A DNA stretch of 64,000 nt from an uncultured Alphaproteobacteria bacterium (GTDB lineage: Bacteria; Pseudomonadota; Alphaproteobacteria; HIMB59), in assembly GCA_902621205.1 (NCBI GenBank), contig CACNLH010000006.1, forward strand, positions 19,353 through 83,352, in the 5' to 3' direction. The position numbers were made by a program, and so were the translations under genes. This document shows positions 17,511 through 25,924 of this stretch, piece by piece (position 1 is the first letter of the stretch; each line of letters opens with the position of its first letter). Under the pieces are notes generated by a model. The model did no database searches. It saw only the letters and a list, made by a program, of their open reading frames with translations, and had not been told where the DNA came from.

Positions 17511-18938
17511 TTAATTCCATTTTGCAGATTCATTATTTAAAAATGTTATAACTTTTTGTTTAAACTGAATTTTTTCATCTTCATCTATAATCATTTTATC
17601 TAGGTCAGTCTCTAGGCTAGAGAGAATTTTATTTTTAGAATTCCATTTAGATTTGTCATCATCATTAAAACGCTCTTTAATTTCAAATTCATAATTTCTT
17701 TTGTCATTTTCAGGCAGAGTGTGGGGGGCTATTTCATATAAAATTCGTACAGCTATTTCTTTATATCGGTCATCTTTGAATTGTTTTGCAATTTCATATT
17801 TCTTATCGTTAGGGGCGATATGAAAATCAATCATTAATTTCTTATCTTGATGCGATGGGAAACTCTCAAATATTCTATCTTCAACATTAAATGGTTCAGG
17901 CCATTCTTTTTGATTTGATAGATGAAGTTTAATAAGACGAGAGCAAAATTCTTCATTTTTTTTAATAAAATTTGCTCTTTTTCTTAGTTCATCTACTCCT
18001 ATTTCAGCATATTTATTATCTTTGAATGAATAACTTTCATTTAAAAGTGTTTTCGACTTTGACCCATCAAAAACTTCACAAATTCTTTTAGCCCCATCAT
18101 TCATTTTCTTAATTAAATCTTTATCTTCTAATTCTACGATTTTAACAGGATCAAAAAGCAAATTATAAACTAAATAGTGATGATTTCTTGATGGAATGCC
18201 TCCAATTAAAGTTTGAGCTTTGATTGTGGGTCTTCTTCCCCAAAAGGTCGTGTTTGTAAAAACTAAATTATCTAGCATAAATCTCTTAGGAGTGTCTCTA
18301 TGTCGAAATTCATATGCAGAGTTCCAAATCTTTGGACACCTTATATTTAATATTTTATTAAGTTCCAATGTGATTAGGCTATCAAAAACAGCATCATGAG
18401 GACCTGCATCATAGTTTATTGAAATATTATTGAGTTTTGAAATTTCATCTAATTTAAGTATTGGATACCCTTGATCGTCAGTATTAAATTTAATATGTTC
18501 AGGGCTATAAACTGAAACTAATCTTAATATATCAAAAACATCCATACGCACATTATTGTTAGTCACAGTCATATAAATTTCAGGTAATAAGTTTTGATAA
18601 AGTGCCTGTCGTAAAAAGGGTTCATCAAAATTTATATTATTGAAACCTACAAAAATGGCTGATGAGGATGACCATTGTTGAAATGTTTCATACAATTGAG
18701 CACTAGCTTCATAATAATTAGGGTAATTATTTTGTATTAAACTAGTTGGATCTACCCCAGTTGTTATTAAAGCACCTGGCTCAAACCATTTTCCCTCTCT
18801 TAACTTACTATGTATTTCTAATTTGTCTTTAACTTCAAATTTATTATTAGTTAATACAGCACCAACTTGTGTTATTTGATTAAATTTATCATTACGACCT
18901 GTTGTTTCGAGATCCCAGAAAATATAATGATCACTCAT
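17511..18938 (-). CDS. sbcB: Exodeoxyribonuclease I
   Basis: 3'-5' single-strand DNA exonuclease of 475 residues, the normal length for ExoI (E. coli 475). The DEDDh nuclease motifs are visible: FWDLETTG (Exo I), FVGFNNINFDEPFLRQAL (Exo II) and PHDAVFDSL (Exo III with His and Asp). The SH3-like and helical C-terminal regions follow (for example FHIAPNDKKY). It works in recombination and mismatch repair. It converges with rmlA with only a 2-base gap. Upstream lies an unusual hairpin-rich interval (18939-19156). Confidence 0.93.
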   Translation of the reverse strand: MSDHYIFWDLETTGRNDKFNQITQVGAVLTNNKFEVKDKLEIHSKLREGKWFEPGALITTGVDPTSLIQNNYPNYYEASAQLYETFQQWSSSSAIFVGFNNINFDEPFLRQALYQNLLPEIYMTVTNNNVRMDVFDILRLVSVYSPEHIKFNTDDQGYPILKLDEISKLNNISINYDAGPHDAVFDSLITLELNKILNIRCPKIWNSAYEFRHRDTPKRFMLDNLVFTNTTFWGRRPTIKAQTLIGGIPSRNHHYLVYNLLFDPVKIVELEDKDLIKKMNDGAKRICEVFDGSKSKTLLNESYSFKDNKYAEIGVDELRKRANFIKKNEEFCSRLIKLHLSNQKEWPEPFNVEDRIFESFPSHQDKKLMIDFHIAPNDKKYEIAKQFKDDRYKEIAVRILYEIAPHTLPENDKRNYEFEIKERFNDDDKSKWNSKNKILSSLETDLDKMIIDEDEKIQFKQKVITFLNNESAKWN

Positions 18939-19008
18939 ATTAAAAAATTATATCAATTAAATATTATAATAAAGTTTAAGTTTAATTTGTTATTTTGAGA
19001 GATTATAT

Positions 19009-19064
19009 AAAACTAGCCCCGGAGGAATAAGTAAGGATAGGAATAAGGATGGAGCTAGTTTTTT
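19009..19064. ncRNA. Stem-enclosed purine/pyrimidine-rich element, possible small RNA (element 1)
   Basis: AAAACTAGC (19009-19017) pairs with GCTAGTTTT (19054-19062). They enclose a 36-base loop that is almost pure GGA/AAGGA repeats on the plus strand and TCC/TTCC on the minus strand. On the plus strand the stem ends in six T, like an intrinsic terminator. On the minus strand the loop carries CTTACTTATTCCTCC, an anti-Shine-Dalgarno-like string, and lies about 70 bases before the sbcB start. A -10-like TATATA is at 19004. Strand and identity are unresolved. Confidence 0.45.
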
Positions 19065-19118
19065 GATGGATGATTTATACTAATTTTTTTTCTAAAGTCA
19101 AATTGCAGATAATAGAAC

Positions 19119-19145
19119 TTAGCTGTGCAAAATTTGCACAGCTAA
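19119..19145. repeat. 27-bp near-perfect palindrome
   Basis: Two 13-base arms (TTAGCTGTGCAAA and TTTGCACAGCTAA) are separated by one base. No T-run follows on the plus strand. On the minus strand it lies 12 bases after the stop of the 52-residue zinc-ribbon peptide gene. It could be a 3' RNA hairpin of that gene or a protein-binding operator. Confidence 0.6.
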
Positions 19146-19156
19146 ATATATTGAAT

Positions 19157-19315
19157 TTATTGATTTTTAAATAATTTTTTAATTTTCTTGTAATAAATTA
19201 GTGAACATTTGGCATCACAAAAAAATACTTTTTTTGGGATATCATAAAACTTAGGATCAGCCCAATATAAAGGCTCCACAATCTTTTTTTTACATACTTC
19301 ACAACTATTATTCAT
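19157..19315 (-). CDS. 52-residue zinc-ribbon-like peptide
   Basis: Small ORF coding for 52 residues. It has two cysteine pairs: Cys5-x2-Cys8 (SCEVCKKK) and Cys33-x3-Cys37 (FFCDAKCSL), separated by a 24-residue segment with aromatic residues (EPLYWADPKFYDIP), then a Lys-rich tail. This spacing suggests a treble-clef or zinc-ribbon fold. The start lies nine bases after the stop of the phosphatase gene on the same strand, so the two probably share a transcript. No named family is recognised. Cysteine spacing and operon position make a real gene likely. Confidence 0.6.
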   Translation of the reverse strand: MNNSCEVCKKKIVEPLYWADPKFYDIPKKVFFCDAKCSLIYYKKIKKLFKNQ

Positions 19316-19324
19316 TTAGTTACC

Positions 19325-19831
19325 CTAAAAATTTAACTCTACTATTCTACTTTCTTCTATCGGCTCAGGGTCAAAGTACGGAACTGAACCATAGAGTCTG
19401 TTATCTAAACCCAATATTTCATCATAATATCTCATCATAATCTTATTAGGGCTAGCGTGTGGTGCAATTTCTTTTAAGTTTTCAATTATAAGCTCAATAT
19501 TTTCAGGGGAGTATTTTGCGGCTATGCCTAAACTTGTTGCAGTAGATCGACTTATACCCATATGACAATGGACTAAAATAGGTTTGGTTTTATCCCAATC
19601 ATCTGTGAAATCTAATAATTCTTGAGTATGATGTTTCTCTGGTAATATAAATCCCTCTCTTGGCTCAGAAATATCATCAATTAACATTTTCAAGTGTCTA
19701 TTTTTATCCATACCTGATGGGGTTTCAGGCTCAAAATTTTTATTAATAATGGTAAGCATTTTATCTGGGCTGAACTTATCAACACACTCTTGGATATCTG
19801 CTAACCCACAAATAATTATTTTTTTTTGCAT
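19325..19831 (-). CDS. Dual-specificity/tyrosine phosphatase-like protein
   Basis: Protein of 168 residues carrying the phosphatase P-loop HCHMGISRSTA, with the Cys89-x5-Arg95 nucleophile motif, and an upstream Asp-rich region (LIDDISEP) that could hold the general acid. The fold matches small dual-specificity phosphatases found as stand-alone proteins in marine alphaproteobacteria. The substrate is unknown: phosphotyrosine, phosphoinositide or another phosphoester. It is followed by the zinc-ribbon peptide gene. The tal gene is divergent, 56 bases away. Confidence 0.8.
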   Translation of the reverse strand: MQKKIIICGLADIQECVDKFSPDKMLTIINKNFEPETPSGMDKNRHLKMLIDDISEPREGFILPEKHHTQELLDFTDDWDKTKPILVHCHMGISRSTATSLGIAAKYSPENIELIIENLKEIAPHASPNKIMMRYYDEILGLDNRLYGSVPYFDPEPIEESRIVELNF

Positions 19832-19887
19832 AACAAGTTCAATTAATATATAGCTTAAACAATCGTTAAGAAAGAATATTTATTTTT

Positions 19888-20847
19888 ATGGTATCTCAAT
19901 TAGATAGTCTTAAAAAATTTTCATCAGTTGTTGCAGACACCGGAGATATTGACAGTATTCAAAAATTTAACCCAGATGACTGTACAACCAATCCATCTTT
20001 AATATTTAAAGCTGTTCAATCAAACAAATACAAAAAATTAGTTGATGAAGTAATAAGTAATTCAAAAAGTAGAAAATTTTCTCAAACTGAGGATCAAGTT
20101 AATTATATTGCTGATCAACTAACTATTGCTTTTGGTATAGAGTTAACAAAAATCGTGCCAGGATATGTTTCTACCGAGGTCGACTCTGATTTATCATTTA
20201 ATACTGAAGCTACTGTTGAAAAGGCAAAGCAAATAATCAATAGCTATGAGCAATCAGGTGTCCCCAAGAATAGAATATTAATTAAAATTGCAGGCACATG
20301 GGAAGGAATACAAGCAGTAAAAAAATTAGAGGCAGAGGGAATATCTTGTAATTGCACACTCATTTTTTCGTTAACACAAGCAATAGCTTGTGCTGAAGCA
20401 GGAGCATTTTTAATTTCACCATTTGTGGGAAGGATACTTGACTGGTTTAAATCAAATACACAAAAGGAATATGACTCATCAAATGACCCAGGTGTTGAGA
20501 GTGTTGAGAAGATTTTTAATTATTTTAAAAAATTTAATTATAACACTATTGTTATGGCAGCATCATTTAGAAATAAGGATGAAATAATTAATTTAGCTGG
20601 ATGTGATAAATTAACAATTAGTCCAATTCTTTTAGAGGAGTTAAGCCAAAACGATGATGAAATTAAACTTAAATTATCAAAAGAAAACTCATCTTCATTA
20701 GATATTGAGAGAATTAATGTGAATGAGAGCTCATTTCGTTGGCATTTAAATGAAAATCAGATGGCATCTTTTAAATTAGCTGAGGGTATTAGATTATTTA
20801 ATAAGGATTTATTGAAATTAAAAGAATTGATTAGAGGCCAATTATAA
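19888..20847 (+). CDS. tal: Transaldolase
   Basis: Transaldolase of 319 residues, the size of the E. coli TalB type. It moves a dihydroxyacetone unit between sugar phosphates in the non-oxidative pentose phosphate pathway. Visible motifs are VADTGDIDSIQKFNPDDCTTNPSL near the start, the Schiff-base Lys in RILIKIAGTWEGI, NCTLIFSLTQAIACAEAGAFLISPFVGRILDW, and TIVMAASFRNKDEI. The start ATG follows an AT-only leader. bioY follows 38 bases later with its own promoter-like sequence. Confidence 0.96.
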   Translation: MVSQLDSLKKFSSVVADTGDIDSIQKFNPDDCTTNPSLIFKAVQSNKYKKLVDEVISNSKSRKFSQTEDQVNYIADQLTIAFGIELTKIVPGYVSTEVDSDLSFNTEATVEKAKQIINSYEQSGVPKNRILIKIAGTWEGIQAVKKLEAEGISCNCTLIFSLTQAIACAEAGAFLISPFVGRILDWFKSNTQKEYDSSNDPGVESVEKIFNYFKKFNYNTIVMAASFRNKDEIINLAGCDKLTISPILLEELSQNDDEIKLKLSKENSSSLDIERINVNESSFRWHLNENQMASFKLAEGIRLFNKDLLKLKELIRGQL

Positions 20848-20885
20848 TTATTGCACAAATCACTTCAAAATTATAAATAATTAAT

Positions 20886-21431
20886 ATGGAAAATAAAAAT
20901 ATAACAATTTTAAGTCAGTACGCTCAAAGTAATTTATCCAAAATAGTATTTTCTCTTTTGGGAATTATTCTCTTATCAGTTTCTAGTAAAATTAGTATTC
21001 CATTCTATCCTGTGCCGATGACGCTACAAACCTTTGTTGTATATTTTATTGCTGCCTCAATGGGTATGGTTGGGTTTTATGCAACTGTTTCATACGTTAT
21101 TCTTGGACTTATTGGTCTTCCCATTTTTGCTGCTGGTGGAGGTTTTGGTTATGTCATATCTCCAACATTTGGATTTCTTTATGGAATGATTTTAGCTTCA
21201 TTTGTAATAGCATATTTTTCAAAAAACCTTTTCAATAAAAATTTAATAAAAATTATTTTATCTATTTTTATAGGCGCGTTAATTATTTTTGTTTGTGGTA
21301 TTGCCCATTTATCAAGCTTCATAGGAGTAGAGAAATCTATAAACGCAGGCTTATACCCATTTATTTACAGTGAACTTTTAAAGATAGCACTTGCTATTTC
21401 TTTAACGTATTTGCTAATTAAAAAAAATTAA
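20886..21431 (+). CDS. bioY: Biotin transporter BioY
   Basis: Membrane S-component of 181 residues with about six hydrophobic segments. The BioY signatures are ISIPFYPVPMTLQTFVVYFIAASMG and GLPIFAAGGGFGYVISPTFGFLYGM. It binds and takes up biotin, alone or with an ECF energising module. No bioM or bioN lies nearby, so it may work alone. A TATAAA eight bases before the ATG suggests a leaderless or very short-leader mRNA. The last 4 bases overlap the end of msrB on the other strand. Confidence 0.92.
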   Translation: MENKNITILSQYAQSNLSKIVFSLLGIILLSVSSKISIPFYPVPMTLQTFVVYFIAASMGMVGFYATVSYVILGLIGLPIFAAGGGFGYVISPTFGFLYGMILASFVIAYFSKNLFNKNLIKIILSIFIGALIIFVCGIAHLSSFIGVEKSINAGLYPFIYSELLKIALAISLTYLLIKKN

Positions 21432-21895
21432 TCTGGAATAAAGTTTAAAGCTATACCGTTATTACAGTATCTTAAACCTGTAGGTTCTGGACCATCTTTG
21501 AAGACGTGTCCGTGATGCCCACCACATTTAGCACAGTGATATTCTTTTCGTGGAAACACCAATTTAAAATCTGTTTTAAAACCCAAAGCATTAGGAAGAT
21601 AATCAAAAAATGAAGGCCAGCCAGTTCCGCTATCATATTTCATATCCGAAGAAAATAGTGGTAATTCACATCCTGCACAATGGTAGGTACCTTTCCTTTT
21701 TTCATTGTTAAGTACGCTAAACCCGGGTCGTTCAGTTCCATGCTGCCTCAAAATATAATACTCCTCTTCTGATAATCTTATTTTCCATTCCTCATCTGAA
21801 AGAATTAATTTTTCCATAGCAACTAAAGGCTTATATCCAACAAAGCATCCACCAATAAGTATTGATATAAATCTTCTTCTGTTTAAAACAACCAT
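21428..21895 (-). CDS. msrB: Peptide-methionine (R)-S-oxide reductase, exported
   Basis: MsrB of 155 residues with the four zinc Cys (CAGCELPLF and CAKCGGHHGH), the GTGWPSFF block and the catalytic Cys in GLRYCNNGIALNF. The N-terminus (MVVLNRRRFISILIGGCFVGYKPLVA) contains an RRRFIS twin-arginine-like motif before a hydrophobic core. It may therefore be exported by Tat and repair oxidised methionine in the periplasm. Many MsrB proteins are cytoplasmic, so this is worth noting. It converges with bioY with a 4-base overlap. Confidence 0.93.
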   Translation of the reverse strand: MVVLNRRRFISILIGGCFVGYKPLVAMEKLILSDEEWKIRLSEEEYYILRQHGTERPGFSVLNNEKRKGTYHCAGCELPLFSSDMKYDSGTGWPSFFDYLPNALGFKTDFKLVFPRKEYHCAKCGGHHGHVFKDGPEPTGLRYCNNGIALNFIPD

Positions 21896-21930
21896 AAAAT
21901 ATCAGGGATAAATTATAATAATTGAAAATA

Positions 21931-22014
21931 CTATTTCTTTTTAGCTCTTCTTTTAGCTCTTCTTTTTCGTGAACCGATTTTTCTTCTGCCTCTGTGTTTT
22001 TTAGGATAACCCAT
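21931..22014 (-). CDS. 27-residue highly basic peptide
   Basis: Tiny ORF of 27 residues beginning MGYPKKHRGRRKIGS and ending in a run of Arg/Lys/Ala (RRAKRRAKKK). About two thirds of the residues are Lys or Arg. A TATTAT -10-like box lies eight bases upstream of the ATG, so the message could be leaderless. The composition resembles very small ribosome-associated proteins (for example the AURKAIP1/COX24-type or Thx peptides), but I cannot assign it to either. A 12-base tandem repeat encodes the KRRA units. It is divergent from the MFS gene. Confidence 0.5.
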   Translation of the reverse strand: MGYPKKHRGRRKIGSRKRRAKRRAKKK

Positions 22015-22086
22015 GACGGCGTATAATAGATATTTAACCTCAAAAATAAACATATTTTTTTGATATGATTCATATATTTTAAGCAA

Positions 22087-23283
22087 ATGAGAACAATTCT
22101 ATTAGTTTTAGTTGCTGGATTAATACTGTCAGTTGGAAATGGATTTAGAATGTCTCTAGGGATCTATGTCCCAGATCTTTTAAGTTCCACAGTTTTTAGT
22201 GCTTCAATTATAGGTCTAACATATGGTCTTTTTAATTTGCTTTGGGGAGCTATGTCACCCATTGCAGGTGCATTTGCTGAACAAAAGGGTTATGTAAAAA
22301 CTCTTTGTTTTGGTTTCTTTGGTGTCTCTCTTAGTTTCTATGTTGCTTCTTCAGCGATACACCCATTACATTTTTTATTTGGTATTGGCATAATTGGAGG
22401 TATTTCAGCTGGTGTTATTTCTGTACCAGTTATAATTGGAGGAGTCTCAAAATATTTTGAGGATGATAAAACACAAAGCACAGTTACAGGAATACTTATG
22501 TCTATTGCTGCAACAGGGATGTTTATATTTACACCTATTAACCAATTTTTAGTCACAACCTTTAAATGGAGTTTTTCTTTTCAAATTACATCTATGTTTT
22601 TTTTGTTCATAATTCCTCTTTCATTTATATTTCTTTTACCTAAGCCTCAGAAAAAAGATAAGAAAGAATTTACAAAAAGAAAAATATCAGATGTCATAAA
22701 AAAAGCCTTTAAGGATAAAAGTTATAACTATCTTATTTTAGGATTTTTTGTTTGTGGCTTACATGTAGCTTTAATTTCAAACTATCTTCCAGTTTTTGCA
22801 AAAATTAAAGGTTTAGAAACTACAATAGCTGCAACAGGTCTTACTTTAATTGGGTTATTTAATATGATTGGTACTTTAATTTCAGGAAAGGTTTCAGGCA
22901 TTATTAAAAAAAAATATATATTATCGTTTATTTATTTTGTAAGAAGCATAGTAATTTTTTTATTATTAATTTTGCCTACTAACAATTTCACAATTATAGC
23001 CTTCAGTTGTTGTATTGGTCTTTTATGGTTATCAACTGTCCCACCGACTTCAGGAATTGTTTCAAATAGATTTGGCACAAGATACCTTTCGACCTTATTT
23101 GGGATTGTGATGGTTTCCCATCAAGCAGGAGCATTTCTTGGCTCTTTTATTGGTGGTTTAGTTATAGATATTTATGGTTCACTCGATATAGCCTGGATAA
23201 TGGCGATAGTAATTTCTCTGTTTTCTGCAATCATCCATTTTCCAATTATAGAAAAAGAAAAATCTGAAGAAGTTTTTGCCTAA
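22087..23283 (+). CDS. MFS transporter
   Basis: Major facilitator of 398 residues with 12 membrane segments. The first loop region contains AEQKGYVKTL, and the second half begins after a long basic cytoplasmic loop (KPQKKDKKEFTKRK). The layout resembles the oxalate/formate antiporter-like or monocarboxylate-type MFS group. The substrate is unknown. It opens a tightly overlapping run of five plus-strand genes (MFS, EamA, Nudix, Glu/Leu dehydrogenase, small membrane protein). The TATATT eight bases before the ATG suggests a very short leader. Confidence 0.85.
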   Translation: MRTILLVLVAGLILSVGNGFRMSLGIYVPDLLSSTVFSASIIGLTYGLFNLLWGAMSPIAGAFAEQKGYVKTLCFGFFGVSLSFYVASSAIHPLHFLFGIGIIGGISAGVISVPVIIGGVSKYFEDDKTQSTVTGILMSIAATGMFIFTPINQFLVTTFKWSFSFQITSMFFLFIIPLSFIFLLPKPQKKDKKEFTKRKISDVIKKAFKDKSYNYLILGFFVCGLHVALISNYLPVFAKIKGLETTIAATGLTLIGLFNMIGTLISGKVSGIIKKKYILSFIYFVRSIVIFLLLILPTNNFTIIAFSCCIGLLWLSTVPPTSGIVSNRFGTRYLSTLFGIVMVSHQAGAFLGSFIGGLVIDIYGSLDIAWIMAIVISLFSAIIHFPIIEKEKSEEVFA

Positions 23284-24151
23284 TTTAAAAATTAATCCTT
23301 TTCTTATACTGATTATAGGCGCAGTGAGCATAGCTTTTTCTCCTATATTTGTTCGACTTTCAGAGGTTGATCCAATAATGACAGCTTTTTTTAGAATATT
23401 CTTGAGCCTTCCCTTTTTTTTAATGTTTGGGTCACTGAAAATTATTGAAAAAGTAAACTTTCCTGTTTTAAAAGATAAATTTTTAATTATTTTTATTTCA
23501 GGCATCTTTTTTTCTTTAGATTTAATTTGTTGGCATTTGTCTATCAAACTTACCACAGTTTCTAAGGCAACATTTTTATCTAATTTAGCTCCAATTGTTG
23601 TAATTTTATTTTCTTTAATATTTCTTAAAGAAAAATTTTCTAAGTTTTTTTTTATTGCCATATTTATTTCGATGAGTGGTATGACATTGTTATTAGGTGA
23701 GAGTTTTCAATTTTATAAATCACAATTTTTGGGAGATCTTTTAGGTGTTCTAACTGCAGTTTGGTATGGTTGTTATATTCTTACTATTAGCCAATTAAGA
23801 AAAAATTTAAATTCAAGTACGATTATGTTTTTTTCAGGATGTGTAAGTGCAATTATTTTACTTTTAGTCGCGATATTTTTTGAACAAAGTTTAGTGCCAA
23901 AGTCTTTTTATGCGATAGCAATATTATTTTTATTAGGTTTTGTATGCCAATTCATCGGACAATCTTTTATAGCTTACTCTCTAGCATTTTTATCTGCATC
24001 CTTATCATCTTTGAGTCTTTTGATACAACCCATTGCTGCAACCTTATTGGCGTACTTTTTTTTCCAAGAAAAATTAACATTGATCCAATTTTTTGGAAGT
24101 ACATTAATCCTGATTGGGATTTATATTGCTAAAACAAAATATGAAAATTGA
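23276..24151 (+). CDS. EamA/DMT-family permease
   Basis: Drug/metabolite transporter family protein of 291 residues with ten predicted membrane segments and two EamA repeats. Family features include IGAVSIAFSPIFVRLSEVDP and ATFLSNLAPIVVILFSLIFLKEKFS at the end of repeat 1, then SLSLLIQPIAATLLAYFFFQEKLTLIQFFGSTLILIGIYIA at the end of repeat 2. The TTG at 23276 overlaps the MFS gene by 8 bases and is the only start that keeps the first helix. Substrates of such permeases are amino acids or other metabolites. This one is undetermined. Confidence 0.85.
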   Translation: MPNLKINPFLILIIGAVSIAFSPIFVRLSEVDPIMTAFFRIFLSLPFFLMFGSLKIIEKVNFPVLKDKFLIIFISGIFFSLDLICWHLSIKLTTVSKATFLSNLAPIVVILFSLIFLKEKFSKFFFIAIFISMSGMTLLLGESFQFYKSQFLGDLLGVLTAVWYGCYILTISQLRKNLNSSTIMFFSGCVSAIILLLVAIFFEQSLVPKSFYAIAILFLLGFVCQFIGQSFIAYSLAFLSASLSSLSLLIQPIAATLLAYFFFQEKLTLIQFFGSTLILIGIYIAKTKYEN

Positions 24152-24551
24152 ACAAATAAAAGTTGTAGCAGGCTTAATACTTCAAAATAATAAACTTTTA
24201 ATATGTCAAAGACCAAAATTTAAGGATCATCCATTAAAATGGGAATTTCCTGGAGGTAAAATCAAAAATGATGAGACTAATGAAGAGGCCTTAATTAGAG
24301 AAATAAATGAAGAGTTATCAATTAACATATTAAATTATGAGGAACTGATCAGTTATAATTTTGATTATAAAGACATGAAAAAACAGGTATTCATATATTT
24401 TTATTTGGTCAATAATTTCAGTGGTAAGGTTTTAAATAATTTTCATAAAGAACTAAAATGGATTGAAATTAAGGATATTCGTGAATATGATTTTTTAGAA
24501 GGAGACCACAAAATAATTGACCATATAAGTAGTAATGACTTTAAATATTAA
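24141..24551 (+). CDS. mutT: MutT-like Nudix hydrolase
   Basis: Nudix hydrolase of 136 residues. The Nudix box is complete: GGKIKNDETNEEALIREINEEL, with the REINEE catalytic core. The opening VVAGLILQNNKLLICQRP and the WEFPGG segment match MutT, which removes 8-oxo-dGTP. The C-terminal LKWIEIKDIREYDFLEGDHKII resembles MutT too. The ATG at 24141 is preferred over a TTG at 24114, which would add nine residues overlapping the permease gene. It overlaps both neighbours, so it is inside one transcript. Confidence 0.85.
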   Translation: MKIEQIKVVAGLILQNNKLLICQRPKFKDHPLKWEFPGGKIKNDETNEEALIREINEELSINILNYEELISYNFDYKDMKKQVFIYFYLVNNFSGKVLNNFHKELKWIEIKDIREYDFLEGDHKIIDHISSNDFKY

Positions 24552-25566
24552 AGATAAATCAAAAGACGGATTTGAAAGAGTTGTTTATGCTGAGGAGGAT
24601 AAATTTAATTTTTACTCAGTAATTGCTATTCATAATACTAAAAGAGGCCCTGCCTTGGGTGGATGTAGATATTTTAATTATCAGGATTTTAATAAGCAAG
24701 AAGAAGATGTTTTAAAATTAGCTGAAGCAATGACATATAAGAATTCTTTGGCTGAACTTCCCTTTGGTGGTGGGAAAGCTACTATTCATTCTAAAATAAA
24801 TAAAAAAGATGCATATAGTTTATTTGGAGAAGTTTTAAACAAACTTAATGGTACTTATATAACAGCTGGAGATATGGGAACGGTCGATGAGGACTTAAGA
24901 GGATTTAGAGAATACTCAGATCATGTTTGTAACCCTATAGGTTCTGACTCCGGATTAAGTACCGCATTAGGTGTTTATTACTCAATGTTAGGATGTGTCG
25001 AATTTAAATTCGGACAAGACTCATTAGTAAATAAAAATATATTTATCAAAGGATATGGTAAGACTGGATCTAGAATTGCTTCTTTGTGTAAAAAAGACGG
25101 TGCAAATATTGAAATTTCTGACTTAGAGCATAAAAAAGATTTGATTGAGAAAGATGGTTATAAATTTTGTAGTCAACTCCAAGATACATCCTTTGAAAAA
25201 ATTGATATTTACTCTCCTTGTGCAGGAGGAGGTGATTTGAATACGGAGTTTTTAAATTTTGCAAATAATAAAATATTAATGATTACTGGATCTGCAAATA
25301 ATCAACTTGATAATATTGATATAGAAGAAGAATTATATAACAAAGGTATATTATATTGTCCTGATTATTGTGCCAACGCTGGTGGTGTAATTATATTAGG
25401 TTCAAGAATTAGTATTAAAGAAGATCTCGAACCAGATGATAAAATTGTAGATGACCTTCTAAAAAAAATAAAATCACGTACAAAATTTATCTTAGAAAAA
25501 TCCCAAAAAGATTTGATTTTAGCATCCAATATTGCAAGTGAAATGGCTTTAGATGGATTAAAATAA
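24535..25566 (+). CDS. Leucine dehydrogenase-like amino-acid dehydrogenase
   Basis: Glu/Leu/Phe/Val dehydrogenase family enzyme of 343 residues, closest to leucine/valine dehydrogenase (about 364). It deaminates branched-chain amino acids with NAD+. Motifs are GPALGGCRYFNY, the catalytic Lys region MTYKNSLAELPFGGGKA, ITAGDMGTVDEDL, the nucleotide loop IFIKGYGKTGSRIASL (GxGxxG changed to GYGKTG) and DYCANAGGVI. The ATG overlaps the Nudix gene by 17 bases. A catabolic role in branched-chain amino acid use fits the many amino-acid transport genes here. Confidence 0.85.
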   Translation: MTLNIKDKSKDGFERVVYAEEDKFNFYSVIAIHNTKRGPALGGCRYFNYQDFNKQEEDVLKLAEAMTYKNSLAELPFGGGKATIHSKINKKDAYSLFGEVLNKLNGTYITAGDMGTVDEDLRGFREYSDHVCNPIGSDSGLSTALGVYYSMLGCVEFKFGQDSLVNKNIFIKGYGKTGSRIASLCKKDGANIEISDLEHKKDLIEKDGYKFCSQLQDTSFEKIDIYSPCAGGGDLNTEFLNFANNKILMITGSANNQLDNIDIEEELYNKGILYCPDYCANAGGVIILGSRISIKEDLEPDDKIVDDLLKKIKSRTKFILEKSQKDLILASNIASEMALDGLK

Positions 25567-25567
25567 A

Positions 25568-25924
25568 ATGAATTTCTTTCAAATTTATACTCACCCTCAG
25601 CAAAAGGAGAGGTTACTATTTTTAGGATACTGGATTGGGTCACTAATTATTTGGTCCTTTGCAATGAATGTAAGTTTAGTAATTGTTATCGTATTTTCTA
25701 TAATTGGAAATTTCATAGTCGTAAGACCATTAGCAAAATTTTTCTTTTTACTTAAAAACTTTGTAAATAAGAGTTTTTTCAATAACTTTGATATATTTGA
25801 AGCTTATTATGCAGGTCTTGAACTTGGAAGAATAATAAGAATTTTGTTAAAATTATCTTTTTTTATAATTACTATGATTATATCAAAAATGTTTATGGAA
25901 GCTTATTTAACTTTTATAAATTAA
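25568..25924 (+). CDS. Small membrane protein of unknown function
   Basis: Protein of 118 residues that I do not recognise. It has three hydrophobic segments: residues about 18-35 and 36-55 (IGSLIIWSFAMNVSLVIVIVFSIIGNFIVV) and about 90-112 (ILLKLSFFIITMIISKMFMEAYL). A soluble Phe/Asn-rich linker with ELGRIIRI lies between them. It begins one base after the dehydrogenase stop and closes the five-gene run. Its end overlaps the phosphatidyltransferase gene on the other strand by 11 bases. Confidence 0.65.
   Translation: MNFFQIYTHPQQKERLLFLGYWIGSLIIWSFAMNVSLVIVIVFSIIGNFIVVRPLAKFFFLLKNFVNKSFFNNFDIFEAYYAGLELGRIIRILLKLSFFIITMIISKMFMEAYLTFIN

Noticed and set aside
18939..19156. Attachment site or mobile element remnant near the palindromes
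   Set aside because: No integrase, transposase, tRNA or direct repeats of target-site type are near. The hairpins fit RNA or operator roles better.
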